A DNA stretch of 21,470 nucleotides from Rhodobacteraceae bacterium UBA6273 (GTDB lineage Bacteria; Pseudomonadota; Alphaproteobacteria; Rhodobacterales; Rhodobacteraceae), in assembly GCA_002440625.1 (NCBI GenBank), contig DJUV01000113.1, positions 1 to 21,470 of the forward strand, read 5' to 3'. Below the pieces are notes generated by a model. It saw only the letters and a list, made by a program, of their open reading frames with translations. It searched no databases and was not told the origin of the DNA. The position numbers and the translations under genes are program-made. Below, piece after piece: positions 6,368 to 13,577 of this stretch (position 1 is its first letter; each line of letters starts with the position of its first letter).

Positions 6368-9300
6368 CGGCACCAAGCTGCCGCTGGGCATCGCCGGGAG
6401 CCTGACGAAGAAGCTAATCGCCTCAGCGCTGACGCCGCTTTTCATCCTTGCTGCCCTTGCGGCGGGACTGGTGGCGCTTGTGTCCCTTCCGCGCGAAGAA
6501 GAGCCACAGATCTCGGTCCCGCTGGTCGACATTCTTGTTCAGGCGCAAGGGCTGAAGGCCGAAGACGCGGTCAAGCTGGTGACCGAGCCTTTGGAAGCCA
6601 TCGTCAAGGGCATCAGCGACGTCGAGCATATCTATTCCTGGACCCGCGACGATTCAGCAATTGTGACTGCGCGGTTCATGGTTGGTACACGGTCAGAAGA
6701 TGCGATCTTGCGTGTGCATGACAAGCTGCGGGCAAATATCGACCGGATTCCGGTGGGCATCCTCGAGCCGCTGATCGTGGGCCGAGGGATCGACGATGTG
6801 GCGATCCTGACGTTGACGCTTTCCGGCGGGGGATTGTCGGCGAGTGAATTGACCAGGCTTGGCCGTGCGCTGCAAACCGAGGTCGCAAAGACCGAGGATG
6901 TGGGCCTGACTTATTTGGCAGGCGATGCACAGGATGCGATCCGGATCGAACCCAATCCGGACCGGCTGGCACTTTACGGCGTGACGCTGCAGCAGCTGGC
7001 GGGCAAGGTGATGCAGGCGAACCGGACTCTGAACACCGGGCGCCTGCGCGATGGCGGCGAAATGATCGATCTTGTCGCTGGCGAAACGCTGACCGCTCCT
7101 TCAGACGTGGCGAACCTTCTGCTGACAACACGCGACGGTCGGCCGGTCTATGTTTCGGACGTGGCGAGGGTGCGCTATGTCGAGAACACGCGCCAGCCCA
7201 TCGTCGCGAGCATGTTGAAGGTTGAGGACGGCCCCCCTACGGGTGGCTCGGCGGTGACGCTGGCCATCGCCAAGCGCGCCGGAGCCAATGCCGTGGTGGT
7301 GGCTGAGGATGTTCTGCATCGGGTGGAGGCGCTGGAGGAAACGCTGATTCCCGAAGCTGTTACAGTAACAGTGACCCGCGACTATGGAGAGACCGCCAAC
7401 GAAAAGGCTAACGAACTGTTGTTCCATCTGGGGCTGGCCACGGTGTCGATCATCGTGCTGGTTCTTGTGGCGTTTGGCTGGCGCGAATCGATGGTGGTGG
7501 CGATCGTCATCCCAGTCACCATCCTGCTGACGCTCCTCGCGGCTTGGGTGATGGGCTATACGCTGAACCGAGTGTCTCTGTTTGCGCTGATCTTCAGCAT
7601 CGGCATCCTAGTTGATGACGCTATCGTGGTGATTGAGAACATTGACCGTCACTGGCACATGAAGAAGCGCCAGTCGCGCCTGCAATCAGCCATCGACGCG
7701 GTAGCCGAGGTCGGGAACCCCACTATCGTTGCTACCTTGACCGTGGTCGCGGCCCTGTTGCCGATGCTGTTCGTCAGTGGACTGATGGGCCCCTACATGT
7801 CGCCCATTCCCGCCAACGCCTCTGCGGCTATGATCTTTTCCTTCTTCGTCGCGGTGAGCATCACGCCTTGGCTGATGGTGAAGATCGCCGGTCGTGCCCA
7901 CATGCACGAGCAAGCGCAGGACAAAATCCACCGCGGCTGGCTGGAGCGTTCCTACGCCATTGCCGCCCGCCCGGTGCTGAAATCGAAGGGACGGAGCCTC
8001 GGTTTTCTACTGCTCACCGCCGCGCTGTCGTTCGGTTCCCTCGCCGCACTTTACACCCGTGATGTGACGGTCAAACTGCTGCCCTTCGACAACAAGTCAG
8101 AACTCAGCGTAATCATTGACCTGCCTGAAGGCGCCTCGGTCGAGGCGACGGACCGCGTGGCGCGCGATGTGGCCGATAGCGCGCTTGGGCTGCCCGAAGT
8201 GACCTCCATCCAGACCTACGCAGGCACACCGGCGCCCTTCAACTTCAACGGCCTTGTTCGGCACTACTACCTGCGGACCGAACCGCAGCTGGGCGAAGTC
8301 GCGATCAACCTGACGCCCAAAGCCGACCGCGACCGCGCCAGCCACGACATCGCGCTGGACCTGCGGAAGCGGCTGGCCTCGCTGGCGGTGCCTGACGGCA
8401 CCAGCCTGAAGGTCGTCGAACCACCGCCCGGGCCGCCGGTCATCGCCACCCTGCTGGCGGAGGTATACGGCCCCGACGCCGACACCCGCCGCGCCGCCGC
8501 GACAAAGATCCGGCAGGCCTTCGAGGCCGTGCCCTTCATCGTCGATGTGGACGACAGCTTCGGCACCCAGGCTCGTCGTCTGCGCGCCACCATCTCGACC
8601 GATGACATGGAATTCTTCGGCGTGCAGGAGCAGGATGTGTTCGACACGCTTGCGCTTCTGAACGGCAGCCAGACCGTAGGCTATTCACACCGAGGCGAGG
8701 GCCGCCTGCCGATCCCGCTGGTGGTCGGGCGCGACAAGGCCGACCGCGTGCTGGACGAACGGTTCCTGACCACACCGATACCGGCCAACGCCTTGCCCGG
8801 CGCGCGCGGCGTGGTCGAAATGGGCGACGTCATCCGCGTTGCCGAAGAGGCCGCCAGCTTCCCCATCTTCCGCCACAACGGCCGCGACGCCGAAATGGTC
8901 ACCGCCGAACTGGCCGGCGCGTTCGAGGCACCGCTTTACGGCATGCTCGCCGTCGCGGCCGAGATCGACCGGATGGACTGGCCCGAAGGCCAGAAACCCG
9001 TCATCGCCTTCGACGGCCAACCTGCGGACGAGGAACAGGTCACCCTCCTCTGGGATGGCGAATGGGAAGTCACCTTTGTCACCTTCCGCGACATGGGGGC
9101 GGCCTTCGGCGTGGCACTGCTGGGGATATACATCCTTGTCGTCGCGCAGTTCGGTTCGTTCAAGCTGCCATTGGTGATCCTGACCCCGATCCCGCTGACC
9201 TTCCTCGGCATCATGATCGGCCACTGGCTCTTCAAGGCCCCGTTTTCGGCCACCTCGATGATCGGCTTCATCGCGCTGGCCGGGATCATCGTGCGGAATT

Positions 9301-9551
9301 CGATCCTGCTGGTGGATTTCATCCGCCACAGCAAAGGCGACACGGTCACTGTCGACCTCTTGATCGAAGCCGGGGCGATCCGGTTCAAGCCGATCCTCTT
9401 GACCGCCATCGCCGCCATGATCGGCGCCGTGGTGATCCTGGCCGACCCGATCTTCCAGGGTCTCGCGATCTCACTGCTGTTCGGACTCCTCAGTTCGACG
9501 CTCCTTACTGTTCTTGTCATCCCGGCCATCTACCGCGTGTTCCGCACATGA
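6360..9551 (+). CDS. RND-family efflux pump permease (AcrB/HAE-like)
   Basis: A 1063-residue proton-driven exporter of the inner membrane, full length for the family (about 1020-1070). TM1 is at about 19-44. The two large periplasmic loops and twelve membrane segments follow the AcrB pattern. The TM4 motif GILVDDAIVVIEN is at 415-427, with the proton-relay pair D419/D420. In TM10 the stretch GIIVRNSILLVDF (about 975-987) has an arginine where AcrB has its relay lysine neighbourhood. Substrate cannot be read from sequence. The context is unusual, because SQR, DUF2892 and a SqrR-like sensor are co-directional behind it, which suggests export linked to sulfide or reactive sulfur stress. Codon use shifts from G-ending to C-ending codons in the second half (after about 8000), hinting at a recombinant gene. 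Confidence 0.95.
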   Translation: MTDGTKLPLGIAGSLTKKLIASALTPLFILAALAAGLVALVSLPREEEPQISVPLVDILVQAQGLKAEDAVKLVTEPLEAIVKGISDVEHIYSWTRDDSAIVTARFMVGTRSEDAILRVHDKLRANIDRIPVGILEPLIVGRGIDDVAILTLTLSGGGLSASELTRLGRALQTEVAKTEDVGLTYLAGDAQDAIRIEPNPDRLALYGVTLQQLAGKVMQANRTLNTGRLRDGGEMIDLVAGETLTAPSDVANLLLTTRDGRPVYVSDVARVRYVENTRQPIVASMLKVEDGPPTGGSAVTLAIAKRAGANAVVVAEDVLHRVEALEETLIPEAVTVTVTRDYGETANEKANELLFHLGLATVSIIVLVLVAFGWRESMVVAIVIPVTILLTLLAAWVMGYTLNRVSLFALIFSIGILVDDAIVVIENIDRHWHMKKRQSRLQSAIDAVAEVGNPTIVATLTVVAALLPMLFVSGLMGPYMSPIPANASAAMIFSFFVAVSITPWLMVKIAGRAHMHEQAQDKIHRGWLERSYAIAARPVLKSKGRSLGFLLLTAALSFGSLAALYTRDVTVKLLPFDNKSELSVIIDLPEGASVEATDRVARDVADSALGLPEVTSIQTYAGTPAPFNFNGLVRHYYLRTEPQLGEVAINLTPKADRDRASHDIALDLRKRLASLAVPDGTSLKVVEPPPGPPVIATLLAEVYGPDADTRRAAATKIRQAFEAVPFIVDVDDSFGTQARRLRATISTDDMEFFGVQEQDVFDTLALLNGSQTVGYSHRGEGRLPIPLVVGRDKADRVLDERFLTTPIPANALPGARGVVEMGDVIRVAEEAASFPIFRHNGRDAEMVTAELAGAFEAPLYGMLAVAAEIDRMDWPEGQKPVIAFDGQPADEEQVTLLWDGEWEVTFVTFRDMGAAFGVALLGIYILVVAQFGSFKLPLVILTPIPLTFLGIMIGHWLFKAPFSATSMIGFIALAGIIVRNSILLVDFIRHSKGDTVTVDLLIEAGAIRFKPILLTAIAAMIGAVVILADPIFQGLAISLLFGLLSSTLLTVLVIPAIYRVFRT

Positions 9552-9587
9552 CCGGAAAGCCCACGCCGCACCAGGGAGGAGACTGAA

Positions 9588-10593
9588 GTGGCACATGTCG
9601 TCGTACTCGGCGCCGGACCTGGCGGCGCCATCATGGCCTGCGATTCGAAGGACCAGCTTCGGTTTGAGGACAAGGTCACCGTCGTGACCAAGGGCCCGCA
9701 ATATCATTTCTTACCGTCGAACCCATGGATCGCCGCCGGCTGGCGGGCGCGCAAGGACATGACGGTCGATCTGGCACCGACAATGGCGAAAAAGGGGATC
9801 GACTTCATTTCCGTCGCGGCCGAGAAGCTATTGCCTGAAGAGAACCGTATCGCGCTCGTCGACTGGCCCTCCGTTGCCTACGACTATCTCTTCATCGCCT
9901 CCGGGCCGGAACTGGCCTTCGACGAGGTGCAGGGACTTGGCCCGGACGGCGGGCACACCCAGTCCATCTGCCACGTCGACCAAGGTGAAACGGGTTGAGG
10001 AGGGCCATATGATCGTTGAAAAAATCAACGGCGACGGCAGTGTGAAGACAGAAAAGGACCTGCTGTTCGCCTTCTCTATGATGCTGCCGACGTTCAGGGG
10101 GATCAAGCCGGTTTCCGGCATTGAAGGGTTGAGCAGTCCACGCGGTTTCACCGTCATGGACAAACACCCGCAGAACCCGAAGGACCGCAACATCTTCGCG
10201 GTCGGCGTCGGCGTGGCAATCCCGCCGATGGGGCCGACGCCGGTGCCATGTGGCGTACCGAATACGGACGTCAAGATCGAGAGCATGGTCACCGCGACCG
10301 CCCATAACATTGGCGCGCTGGTCCGCGGCCAAGGGCCAGACCGGGTGGGCAGCTGGAAAGCCGTCTGTCTTGCGGATTTCGGCAACGGGGGAATTGCCTT
10401 TGTGTCGCAGCCGCAGATTCCGCCGCGCAACGTCAACTGGTCTTCGTCGGGAAAATGGGGCCATCTCGCCAAGTACGGCTTTGAGAAAAACTTCCTGCGC
10501 AAGCTCCGCAAGGGCCAGAGCCAACCCTGCTACGAAAACCTCGCGCTCAAGACGCTGGGGATCGACAAACTCAAACAAACCACCCATGGATGA
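9588..10593 (+). pseudogene. sqr: Sulfide:quinone oxidoreductase, disrupted by an internal out-of-frame deletion
   Basis: SQR oxidises sulfide to persulfide/polysulfide and reduces quinone at the membrane. It starts at GTG 9588 behind GGGAGGAGA. The N-terminal fragment has the FAD-binding VVVLGAGPGG and family blocks FLPSNPWIAAGWR and YDYLFIASGPELAFDEVQGLGPDGGHTQS, and reads through to a TGA at 9998. From about 9977 the next frame resumes family sequence at TKVKRVEEG and continues through SMMLPTFRG, SPRGFTVMD, NIFAVGVGVAIPP and PQIPPRNVNWSSSGKW to the end at 10593. About 335 residues remain against roughly 420-430 in the family, so about 90-100 central residues are missing. These include the usual segment with the first redox cysteine. 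The flanking sequence is well preserved, so the loss looks recent. The product should be inactive. Confidence 0.88.
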
Positions 10594-10601
10594 GGTCAAT
10601 C

Positions 10602-10805
10602 ATGTCTTTGGATCGTGCCGTCATGCTGTTCGCCGGGCTTATGGTGCTTCTCAGCGTCCTGCTCACCGCTTACGTCTCGCCGCTGTTCATTTGGTTTACG
10701 GCGTTCATCGGCCTGAACTTGGTCCAGTCGTCCTTCACCGGCTTCTGCCCCGCGGCCATGGTGTTCCGGGCGATGGGTGTCAGGAAGGGCTGTGCTTTCG
10801 AATAG
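10602..10805 (+). CDS. YgaP-like DUF2892 inner-membrane protein
   Basis: A 67-residue protein starting MSLDRAVMLFAGLMVLLSVL, with two membrane segments and the conserved signature FTGFCPAAMVFRAMGVRKGCAF. This matches the membrane domain that follows rhodanese in E. coli YgaP and that occurs as a stand-alone protein in sulfide-detoxification operons. Two cysteines (in GFCPA and KGCAF) are kept. The start at 10602 has GAGG about 7 nt upstream; an in-frame ATG at 10590 overlaps the SQR stop and is less likely. Its role is thought to be in handling sulfane sulfur or thiocyanate at the membrane. It lies between the broken SQR and the regulator, with 7 bp between it and the latter. Confidence 0.88.
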   Translation: MSLDRAVMLFAGLMVLLSVLLTAYVSPLFIWFTAFIGLNLVQSSFTGFCPAAMVFRAMGVRKGCAFE

Positions 10806-10812
10806 GGTGAGA

Positions 10813-11127
10813 ATGACTGGGATGCTTGAAGGCTTCGGTGGCACGCCCGAACAGGCAGCGCGGGCGGTAGCCCTGCTTAAATCGCTCTCACATGAAGGGC
10901 GGCTGCAGATACTCTGCCTTCTTGTCGATGGTGACCTGAACGTCACCCAACTGGCCGAGGCGCTAGGGACCAGCCCTGTCACAGTCTCGCAGCAACTGAT
11001 GCGACTTCGGGCCGAGGGTATCGTCCAGCCCCGGCGAGAGGGCAAAAGCGTATTCTACCATCTGGCGCGCGAGGAAGTGGCGGTTATCGTCGCCGTCTTG
11101 CGCGACACCTTCTGCAAGCGGCACTGA
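10813..11127 (+). CDS. ArsR/SmtB-family regulator, SqrR/BigR-like reactive-sulfur sensor
   Basis: A 104-residue winged-helix repressor. The recognition helix lies in LAEALGTSPVTVSQQLMRLRAEGIV (about 47-71) and the wing in PRREGKSVFYHLA. Its only cysteines are C35 (RLQILCLL) and C101 (RDTFCKRH), 66 residues apart. In Rhodobacter capsulatus SqrR the redox cysteines C41 and C107 have the same spacing and form a polysulfide bridge with reactive sulfur species, releasing the operator. The start at 10813 follows AGGGTGAG; 10822 is also possible. It is the last gene of the plus-strand operon, just after the DUF2892 gene. It probably represses this operon from the AT-rich region at 5301-5342. No metal-binding motif of ArsR or SmtB (CxC) is present. 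Confidence 0.88.
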   Translation: MTGMLEGFGGTPEQAARAVALLKSLSHEGRLQILCLLVDGDLNVTQLAEALGTSPVTVSQQLMRLRAEGIVQPRREGKSVFYHLAREEVAVIVAVLRDTFCKRH

Positions 11128-11131
11128 CGTT

Positions 11132-11154
11132 GTGGCAGAATCGATTGCAGCCAC
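11132..11154. terminator. Imperfect hairpin after the regulator gene
   Basis: GTGGC (11132-11136) and GCCAC (11150-11154) can pair around an inner palindrome AATCGATT, beginning 5 nt after the regulator stop. No T-run follows, so it is at best a weak intrinsic terminator. Confidence 0.25.
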
Positions 11155-11184
11155 CCCTAAGCCGCCATTCGCGGACAAGTGCGA

Positions 11185-11712
11185 CTAGGCCAGCTTTGCC
11201 GTCATGTCCTTGGCGATATTCCTGTCCGGCATCCCCTGATGCATGGGCTGAAGGAAGTTCGATCCGACTTTCGCCAGCGGCACCACCACCGACTTGATGA
11301 AGATTGTGCTCTTGGCAAAGGCGACACCGGCTTTCCAACTCCGCTCCGCTGTGACCAGGTACTTGAAGGTGTTCTTGCCCAGGACGAACGTGGCACTGTC
11401 CATGAAGGCCTTCTGCGCCGGCACCCGGCTCAGCTCGCTCCGCGGATCCCCGACCGAGGCCTCCCTGTATCCAACCGTGTTGTTCGGCTGGTCTTTCCTG
11501 GCCGGGAACAGGTTCGAGTCAAAGACCATGTAGGCATGGGCCCGGGTTTCGGCCGGGATGATATTCCAGGCATCGTACAGGACCGGATTCTTGAGCTGGG
11601 CATCGGCCAGGTTGACGTATTCCTTGGTCCGGCCGGCGATGCTGTCCCTGAGCGTGGTGCAGCCCGACGCCTTGCCCGGCCGACCATCATCGGGTACCGC
11701 CGAGCAGGCCAT
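11185..11712 (-). CDS. Hypothetical protein, possibly a fragment of a larger protein
   Basis: A 175-residue ORF of unrecognised family. It begins MACSAVPDDGRPG, and its start overlaps the last stop of the upstream pseudogene in the pattern TAATG, which suggests translational coupling. The middle and C-terminal parts look like real protein, with segments such as AYMVFDSNLFPARKD, RSELSRVPAQKAFMDSA and YLVTAERSWKAGVAFAKST and a hydrophobic helix-like FIKSVVVPLAKVGSNFL. The first 18 residues look unrelated in character and may come from a frameshift junction. There is no signal peptide. The neighbouring gene is damaged, so this one may be truncated too. No function is assigned. Confidence 0.45.
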   Translation of the reverse strand: MACSAVPDDGRPGKASGCTTLRDSIAGRTKEYVNLADAQLKNPVLYDAWNIIPAETRAHAYMVFDSNLFPARKDQPNNTVGYREASVGDPRSELSRVPAQKAFMDSATFVLGKNTFKYLVTAERSWKAGVAFAKSTIFIKSVVVPLAKVGSNFLQPMHQGMPDRNIAKDMTAKLA

Positions 11713-12749
11713 TATCGCCGATGTTCCTGAAGCCCAAGCTCGGCCCATATCCAGGCGAAATCGTACTCAGCGATCGGACCATCCCCATGTCCGGCGCTGC
11801 GGTTTTCAAGCAACTTCAGGCAGTCGATGACCTTCTCGCGCCCCGTGGCCGTGTGCACGGCCTGACGCGGTTACTTGCCGCCCAGCGCCGGGATCGGCGC
11901 GTCCACCATGTTGCCGCCGCCTGCCTCGCCGCCGCGACCCTTCCGCGCAACCAGCCCATCCCAGAACCTCGCCCCCTCGAGCGGGAAGCCCTTTACCCGG
12001 TCCAGCCGCTCTGCAATCGCCCTCTGTGTTACCCCGCTGCCGAGCGGGAACCGCAGATCATGGAACAGCACATTATGACCGTCCGAATTGGTGAACTGCG
12101 GCTGCGCGGGGGTTAGGGCGCTGTCGATCTCGATGAACAGCCAGGCGGAGGTGAAGATGGGCGCGCAGCCAATCAGCTGATCGCGGGAGGGCCGCAGCGC
12201 ATCACGCTTCCTCAGTTTCAGAGCATCGCAGAGCCCTGCAAACAGAAAGTCCACCGCCTCGACCCGGAAGGGCAAAAGGGGCCTGGAGATGACATGATGA
12301 TTGCGTTCGGGCACCACGCGCACGGCGATCCGGCCCCATTGCTTCAGCATGCGCGTGGCAGATTTCTCTCTTACCGTAACCGGCGCGGTGTCCGACAGCA
12401 GATCGCGCAGCGCCATCGAGGTGCCGGGCTGGACATTGCTGACCTCATACAGGCTGACCGGCGCATCCCGCAGCGCAGTGAAATAGGCCCGGTTCAAGGC
12501 CGTTTCCTTCCAGCCGCGCCGTTTCAGGTAGAGGTCGACGATGCTGCCGTCCTCAAAGCGCTGGCCAAGGAAGTTCTCAAACCCGCATCCCCAGAGCACG
12601 CCCCACCACTGCTCACCCAGAAGATCGGCCAGGCCTTCATGGTCGATCTCGAATTCCTCCAGGGCCGGCATGAGATGTTCGGCGACCACATCCCGCAGCC
12701 GTCCGCGCCCGTCACCTTCACGGCTGATGAAGGCCAGAAGGCCGGACAT
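11712..12749 (-). pseudogene. Conserved hypothetical protein with premature stop
   Basis: An open frame from ATG 12749 (MSGLLAFISREGDGRGR) runs 292 codons to a TAA at 11873-11871. It resumes in the same frame with PRQAVHTATGREKVIDCLKLLE and YDFAWIWAELGL until a TAA at 11714-11712. Continuous protein-like sequence across the stop indicates a nonsense mutation. Visible segments are EEFEIDHEGLADLLGEQWWG, GSIVDLYLKRRGWKETALN, LYEVSNVQPGTSMALRDLL and the motif PIPALGGK before the stop. The motif ALGGKTPRQAV followed by REKV--LL resembles the end of several nuclease- or antitoxin-associated domains, but I do not recognise the family. The jump from GGEAGGGNMV to DAPIPALGG may also mark an internal deletion. 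The stretch 12750-12872 upstream is open but does not look coding. Confidence 0.6.
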
Positions 12750-12892
12750 GTCGTCCGCTCGCCCATCACACCTCACAGCCGCAGACCGTCCGCTTCTAGC
12801 AAAGTCTGGGCCTGTTGGGCCAGACGGTAGCAGACGCCGCACGGAGGATCGGGCGCCGGTGGATCCGATCACGGAAAATCTGATCGATCAAA

Positions 12893-12908
12893 CTGGCCGA
12901 TCGGCCAG
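12893..12908 (+). repeat. Perfect 16-bp palindrome followed by C and T runs
   Basis: CTGGCCGATCGGCCAG is a perfect palindrome. On the plus strand it is followed by CCCCCTTTTTT, so it could act as a terminator for plus-strand transcription (6-bp GC stem, GATC loop, T-run 5 nt later). It may instead be an operator or the end of a lost mobile element. It lies in the gene-free stretch 12750-13068, where nothing else was recognised apart from an A-rich patch near 12940-12970. Confidence 0.4.
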
Positions 12909-13025
12909 CCCCCTTTTTTGCGCCCCAATACGACCCGTCTGAAAGAAAACTCAATAAAATCAAAGATGTCATCGCATGACGAAATTCGTGCGCGTCCGCG
13001 CACCCCAATTGTGCGGATATCAGAT

Positions 13026-13055
13026 GCGGGTACTTTTCAGATACCCGATACCCGC
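13026..13055. repeat. Inverted and direct GCGGGTA/TACCCGC repeats before the integrase remnant
   Basis: GCGGGTA (13026-13032) pairs with TACCCGC (13049-13055), and a second TACCCG (13042-13047) makes a tandem ATACCCG repeat that could pair alternatively. A further GGGTACC follows at about 13060. The set ends 14 bp before the start codon of the P4-type integrase remnant, a place where such elements often carry recombinase or excisionase sites. Confidence 0.4.
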
Positions 13056-13068
13056 ACGAGGGTACCAC

Positions 13069-13258
13069 ATGCCACTTTCCGATGCTGTTTGCCAAGGCGC
13101 GAGGCCCGACTTCTCTGGAAAACCCCGCAAACTGACCGATGGAGGCGACCTGATCTCTACGTTGCGCGCGGCGGTAGAAGATTCTGGTGGATGCGCTGGC
13201 GCTTTTCTGGAAAGGCGAGGCTGATTTCGTTTGGTCCCAACCCATCATCAAAGCCCAA
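13069..13258 (+). pseudogene. N-terminal remnant of a P4-type tyrosine integrase (arm-binding DUF4102-like domain), frameshifted
   Basis: ATG 13069 opens MPLSDAVCQGARPDFSG followed by KPRKLTDGGDL, matching the start of P4-family integrases (MPLTDA--NAKP---YKLSDGGGLYL). Near 13145 the similarity moves to another frame and continues as LYVARGGRRFWWMRWRFSGK and ARLISFGPNP, the family's beta-strand block ending in ISFGPYP. Beyond about 13258 similarity stops. The central and catalytic domains are missing, so this is a frameshifted 5' scrap only. It lies on the opposite strand and at the opposite end of the accessory region from the recombinase C-terminal scrap at 4833-5135. Confidence 0.75.
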
Positions 13259-13292
13259 CCTGACCCTCCTTCCCGACGGTCATCGCAGCGTG

Positions 13293-13556
13293 ATGAAACG
13301 GAATGTCGCGGTGGCGACCCTGCGAGCAGGCGCCATCATTGGCGAGATGACCTGTGCAACCGGCGCGCCAGCCACCGCAACACTCGGCGCCATGGGGGTC
13401 TGCGACGCCCATGTCCTCAGCACGGAACGGCTGAGGGCGCTGCTGGCGGCCGACGCACATTTCGCCGCGGAACTGAAGCTGGCGAGTGCTGCCGCGATGC
13501 GCCAGAGGCTCAGGGAGACCGCGGATCAGGCGGCTGCCAGGTCGCAGCCAGACTGA
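13293..13556 (+). pseudogene. C-terminal part of a cyclic-nucleotide-binding domain protein
   Basis: From ATG 13293 the frame encodes about 87 residues, with VATLRAGAIIGEMTCATGAP followed by ATATLGAMGVCDAHVLST and ERLRALLAADAHFAAELK. This is the second half of a cNMP-binding fold: the phosphate-binding cassette position GEM...GAPATA, then the last beta strands and the C-terminal helices. The first half of the domain and any transporter or DNA-binding partner are absent. In the family such domains end CRP/FNR regulators or some SulP transporters; no HTH follows here. The frame runs without a stop from the integrase scrap, so a longer fused ORF exists, but it is probably a chance join of two gene fragments. 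The TGA at 13556 faces the convergent operon end at 13578. Confidence 0.6.
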
Positions 13557-13577
13557 CCCGGTCCACCGGAGTTGCGA

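Noticed and set aside
13042..13055. Possible second attachment site matching the tRNA-Cys 3' end
   Set aside because: Only TACCCGC plus a few scattered bases match (about 11 of 13), too short and imperfect to call an att repeat.
12796..13251. 151-codon minus-strand ORF covering the palindrome and integrase start
   Set aside because: It is antisense to the recognised integrase N-terminal domain and has no family similarity or ribosome binding site.
13558..13569. CCGGTCCACCGG as a terminator between convergent genes
   Set aside because: The usable stem is 4 bp with no T-run, so it is not credible as an intrinsic terminator.
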